Part shown: positions 6,787 through 8,997 of the stretch, one piece after another
Position numbering within the stretch: the first letter of the stretch is position 1
Layout: the number at the start of each line of letters is the position of its first letter
NCBI GenBank assembly: GCA_006844635.1
Contig: SPJO01000023.1
Location: 1 to 8,997, forward strand
From: Methylophilaceae bacterium
GTDB taxonomy: Bacteria > Pseudomonadota > Gammaproteobacteria > Burkholderiales > Methylophilaceae
Reading direction: 5' to 3'
Length of the DNA stretch: 8,997 nucleotides
Translations under genes and position numbers: made by a program
Notes under the pieces: generated by a model
Databases searched by the model: none
What the model was told of the DNA's origin: nothing
Seen by the model: only the letters and a program-made list of their open reading frames with translations

Positions 6787-6795
6787 ATAAATGAT

Positions 6796-7482
6796 TTAAA
6801 GGATACTAGCGTTAGTATTCGTTAGGATATGTTTTTCTGCGTCTGGGTTACCTGCCCAAAAGTGGAAAAACTCCCGTACAACCACTAAAAACAAACGCCT
6901 ATTTTTCTTAATTTCAAATAGTGGCAGTGTTGCATCAATCGTAGTGCGGTAGGCTATATTGTCTCTTTCTGGGGCATCACTTAAGCGGACAAGCAATATT
7001 TTGGCTAACTTAATGCGTGTATCAATCAGCGTTTGATCAGCAGCCTCATTACGGAGCGCCTTGGTATAGGCTTTTAATGCCCAACTATCTGTTCGACCAA
7101 ACTTCTCTTCGTCAACGGTGTACCATAAGTCCGCTAATTGTGTTGCCAAGGGTTTCCAGTCAATGGGTAATGCGTCTTCTTTGGCAGCTTGGTTCAGCCT
7201 TGCAATAGCTTTTACATCTTCAGTCCAAAATGGAAAGTACTCTCGTGCAACCACTAGACTTTCTGGCCAATCATCTTCAGGGATGTTGTCCATAAGCTCT
7301 TCAACCAATGCGCGATAGACTTGGCCTGATTGCTCTTGATCAGCTAATAAAGGCATGAGCTGATTTAAAAAATTGACCCGCACTTTAAAAGTATCTGGGC
7401 CGAAGCCTTTGCTTTCTAGCAATTTGAGATACACTTCTAATGCTTGTTGTTCACGTTCTTGTACTGTCATTAATAGGACCAC
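6796..7482 (-). CDS. Conserved-looking protein of two helical repeats, unknown function
   Basis: I do not recognise this 228-residue protein. It appears soluble, mostly helical and acidic in its first half, with no signal peptide or membrane segment. It is a tandem duplication: about residues 14-86 align with 135-209 with a gap or two. Matching points are ALEVYLKLL with ALKAYTKAL, VRVNFL with TRIKLA, LLAD with RLSD, VYR with AYR, and VVAREYFPFW (77-86) with VVVREFFHFW (200-209). The repeated unit of about 75 residues looks like a TPR- or HEAT-like helical hairpin set, which suggests a binding or scaffold role (inference). The open frame begins at GTG 7480-7482, but ATG 7468-7470 is likelier, with AAGTGG upstream of it, giving 224 residues. 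It sits alone between the divergent DUF3301-gluQ pair and the amt control region. Confidence 0.8.
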   Translation of the reverse strand: MVLLMTVQEREQQALEVYLKLLESKGFGPDTFKVRVNFLNQLMPLLADQEQSGQVYRALVEELMDNIPEDDWPESLVVAREYFPFWTEDVKAIARLNQAAKEDALPIDWKPLATQLADLWYTVDEEKFGRTDSWALKAYTKALRNEAADQTLIDTRIKLAKILLVRLSDAPERDNIAYRTTIDATLPLFEIKKNRRLFLVVVREFFHFWAGNPDAEKHILTNTNASIL

Positions 7483-7508
7483 TTAAACGATTATTTCAAT
7501 TGTCTTGC

Positions 7509-7538
7509 ATAATACTTTGAAACATAACAACATTACAA
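7509..7538 (-). promoter_or_regulatory. Candidate promoter of the 6796-7482 gene
   Basis: On the minus strand, TTGTAA (complement of 7533-7538) is followed after 18 bases by TATTAT (complement of 7509-7514), a fair sigma-70 pair 27 bases from the GTG and 39 from the ATG start. It overlaps the opposing candidate promoter, so the two would compete. AT-rich DNA makes chance matches common. Confidence 0.38.
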
Positions 7539-7546
7539 TATATAAA
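7517..7546 (+). promoter_or_regulatory. Candidate promoter of the DUF3301-gluQ pair
   Basis: TTGAAA (7517-7522) is followed by TATATA after 16 bases (7539-7544) or TATAAA after 18 bases (7541-7546), a plausible sigma-70 promoter about 30 bases ahead of ATG 7577. Chance similarity in this AT-rich gap cannot be excluded. Confidence 0.38.
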
Positions 7547-7576
7547 TCATAATTTACTGACTAGAAAACAACGGAA

Positions 7577-7891
7577 ATGTTCGAAATACTATTATTAGCT
7601 ATCACCTTATTAATTGCTTGGTATTGGTTTGATGCTGTCACCAAACGTGACATTGCTATCTTTGTTGGCAGAGAACTAGCCGGTCGCTACCATTTGCAAT
7701 TGCTTGATGATACGGTTGCTTGCAAAAAAATTGGTCTCGCACGCAACAGCAATGGCCAAGTGCAGTTAAAACGACATTATGCTTTCGAAGTCAGTGCAGA
7801 TGGACGCAATCGCCTTGACTGCCACTTACAATTATTAGGGAAACAGTTACAAAGCTGGCATATCCCACCTTACCAACAACCGTTGCATTAA
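7577..7891 (+). CDS. DUF3301 family protein, membrane-anchored
   Basis: This 104-residue protein has a single N-terminal membrane helix (about residues 2-18, FEILLLAITLLIAWYWF). A small domain follows with the DUF3301 landmarks: RDIAIFVGRELA (24-35), LQLLDDTVACKKIGLARN (41-58), a tyrosine/phenylalanine pair in RHYAFEVSADG (66-76), and a final LLGKQLQSWHIPP. The family has no established function. The stop is three bases before the gluQ start, and the two genes are surely co-transcribed and probably translationally coupled. GGA just ahead of ATG 7577 is a weak, close ribosome-binding site. The small domain probably faces the cytoplasm or periplasm; orientation cannot be settled from charge alone. 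Confidence 0.87.
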   Translation: MFEILLLAITLLIAWYWFDAVTKRDIAIFVGRELAGRYHLQLLDDTVACKKIGLARNSNGQVQLKRHYAFEVSADGRNRLDCHLQLLGKQLQSWHIPPYQQPLH

Positions 7892-7894
7892 CTC

Positions 7895-8785
7895 ATGGCT
7901 TATATTGGTCGATTTGCCCCCTCGCCGACTGGCCCACTACATTTTGGCTCTCTTGTCGCAGCTGTTGCGAGTTATTTAGAGGCAAAAACCAACCATGGTC
8001 AATGGTTGGTTCGAATGGAAGACCTAGACCAGCCACGCGAAGTCGCTGGTGCAGCAAATGAAATCCTGCACACATTAACAGCATTTGGTTTTGAATGGGA
8101 TGAGGATGTTACCTACCAAAGCCAACGTAACTTGGCATATGAAGCATTGCTGAGCGAATTAAAAGCATTGAACCGGGTCTACCCTTGCACATGCACACGA
8201 AAAGAAATTGCAGAAGTAAGCATGGCAAATGGCATTGAAGGCGCCATTTACCCAAAAACGTGTTTAAACCATGCTATCAAAAACAATCACCCAGTCGCTT
8301 GGCGCATTAAAACTGAAGACCATAACATTCAGTTTGAAGATGCCGTACAAGGCAGCTTTCAACAAAACTTAATGCAGGAGATCGGTGACTTCGTCTTAAA
8401 ACGTGCTGATGGTTTATTTGCCTATCAGTTAGCCGTTGTTGTTGATGACGCCGCGCAAGGCATCACGCATATTGTGCGTGGTTCGGACTTGTTGACGTCA
8501 ACCCCGCGGCAAATTTACTTACAAGAACAGTTGGGCCTTTTAACACCACATTACACACATATTCCCATTGCCACGAATGCGGCAGGTCAAAAGCTTAGTA
8601 AACAAACCTTGGCGCTAGGCATTAACCCACAAGAGAGCGTTATACAGCTATGGCAGTCGCTAGCATTCTTAAATCAACACCCACCGACAGATTTAAAAGA
8701 AGGGAATTTAGCGCAATGTTGGGAATGGGCAATGGCGAACTGGCAGCTAACAAAAGTACCAAAAATAAAGCAGATTGCAATATAG
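7895..8785 (+). CDS. gluQ: Glutamyl-Q tRNA(Asp) synthetase
   Basis: GluQ-RS activates glutamate and attaches it to queuosine at position 34 of tRNA(Asp), a tRNA modification made by a truncated relative of glutamyl-tRNA synthetase. The 296-residue length matches, with no anticodon-binding domain. The class I signature is RFAPSPTGPLHFGSL (6-20), with a HIGH-like element, and the KMSKS-like motif is GQKLSKQ (231-237). MEDLDQPR (41-48) is the conserved glutamate/adenylate region. Zinc ligands of the family are visible as C98 and C100 (PCTC), Y119 and C123 (IYPKTC). RGSDLLTSTPRQIYLQ (195-210) is also typical. No ribosome-binding site is obvious before ATG 7895, consistent with coupling to the DUF3301 gene three bases upstream. 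It converges on the FMN-binding gene with a gap of ten bases. Confidence 0.97.
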   Translation: MAYIGRFAPSPTGPLHFGSLVAAVASYLEAKTNHGQWLVRMEDLDQPREVAGAANEILHTLTAFGFEWDEDVTYQSQRNLAYEALLSELKALNRVYPCTCTRKEIAEVSMANGIEGAIYPKTCLNHAIKNNHPVAWRIKTEDHNIQFEDAVQGSFQQNLMQEIGDFVLKRADGLFAYQLAVVVDDAAQGITHIVRGSDLLTSTPRQIYLQEQLGLLTPHYTHIPIATNAAGQKLSKQTLALGINPQESVIQLWQSLAFLNQHPPTDLKEGNLAQCWEWAMANWQLTKVPKIKQIAI

Positions 8786-8795
8786 CTATAGCGCG

Positions 8796-8997
8796 CTATT
8801 CTTCCCGCGTTAATTGGTCATAATACAGGGCCAACCTTGCCATCCGCGTCATGGATCGCACCGATAACGTTGCGCCAGAAATACCATCAATCGCGCGATC
8901 TAAAAAAGCATTCTCTTTCAGCATTGCACCTTTATACTGTTGAAGAAAAGCTTTATAACGCACTTCAGCACCATGACTTTCGCGATAAACTAATACC
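8796..8997 (-). CDS. FMN-binding domain protein, C-terminal fragment cut by the window edge
   Basis: Reading from 8996 down to the stop TAG (complement of 8796-8798) gives 66 residues with no internal stop; the N-terminal part lies beyond the right edge. It contains AIDGISGATLSVRSMTRMA. DGISGAT is the flavinyl-transferase (ApbE) acceptor motif, in which the Thr (codon at 8868-8870) receives FMN through a phosphoester bond. Such FMN_bind domains occur in NqrC/RnfG, NosR and a group of exported electron-carrier proteins. Downstream helical text (MTRMARLALYYDQLTREE) is the usual C-terminal end. It is short of the detail needed to name which group. The stop lies 10 bases from the gluQ stop, with no terminator visible between them. 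Confidence 0.85.
   Translation of the reverse strand, partial: VLVYRESHGAEVRYKAFLQQYKGAMLKENAFLDRAIDGISGATLSVRSMTRMARLALYYDQLTREE

Noticed and set aside
7893..8084. A 63-codon minus-strand frame opposite the start of gluQ
   Set aside because: It is antisense to the conserved RFAPSPTG and MEDLDQPR coding region and has no recognisable features.
8781..8799. Two small palindromes (TATAGCTATA and ATAGCGCGCTAT) between gluQ and the FMN-binding gene, considered as a terminator
   Set aside because: The stems are short, mutually overlapping and lack a T tract on either strand; they also include the stop codons of both genes.
1..8997. Search for tRNA, rRNA, CRISPR arrays, insertion sequences, phage attachment sites and replication origins
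   Set aside because: I saw no cloverleaf, no spaced direct repeats, no transposase text and no terminal inverted repeats; the genes read as ordinary chromosomal ones.

Overview
The window is an 8997-base piece of chromosome from a Gram-negative proteobacterium, probably beta- or gamma-. The markers are linked ispD-ispF, a DUF3301 gene coupled to glutamyl-Q-tRNA(Asp) synthetase, an Amt transporter behind a sigma-54/NtrC-type control region, and an FMN-binding protein with an ApbE-type flavinylation motif. The DNA looks AT-rich. No insertion sequence, phage gene, tRNA, rRNA or CRISPR array is visible, and genus cannot be assigned from sequence alone.

Layout. Positions 138-1673 (+) encode a 511-residue polytopic membrane protein that resembles GT-C type glycosyltransferases. 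It meets head-on a four-gene minus-strand run (4223 down to 1670): ispD, ispF, a UbiA-family prenyltransferase of the polyprenyl-phosphate phosphoribosyltransferase type, and a GtrA-family membrane protein. ispD/ispF and ubiA/gtrA each overlap through TAATG. Positions 4354-5355 (+) encode a GGDEF diguanylate cyclase. It converges on an ammonium transporter gene (5416-6606, -) across a perfect bidirectional terminator. Upstream of amt are a sigma-54 promoter and two NtrC-like operators. Next comes an unrecognised 228-residue protein (6796-7482, -) built from two copies of one helical repeat. Divergent from it are a DUF3301 membrane-anchored protein and gluQ (7577-8785, +). The right edge holds the C-terminal end of an FMN-binding protein on the minus strand.

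How the genes may work together. The left block joins two MEP-pathway steps (IspD, IspF), which feed polyprenyl synthesis, to a membrane enzyme likely to load a pentose phosphate onto a polyprenyl carrier, a GtrA-type small membrane protein often associated with lipid-linked sugar translocation, and across the strand a GT-C-like membrane protein that could use the lipid-linked sugar. The mycobacterial DprE1/DprE2-type epimerase and the phosphatase are not in the window, so this is an inferred, incomplete pathway. The amt block is a nitrogen-starvation-regulated transporter whose control region can be read directly. The two most notable observations are the amt control region, with dyads centred at 6748, 6763.5 and 6778, and the internally duplicated 228-residue protein.
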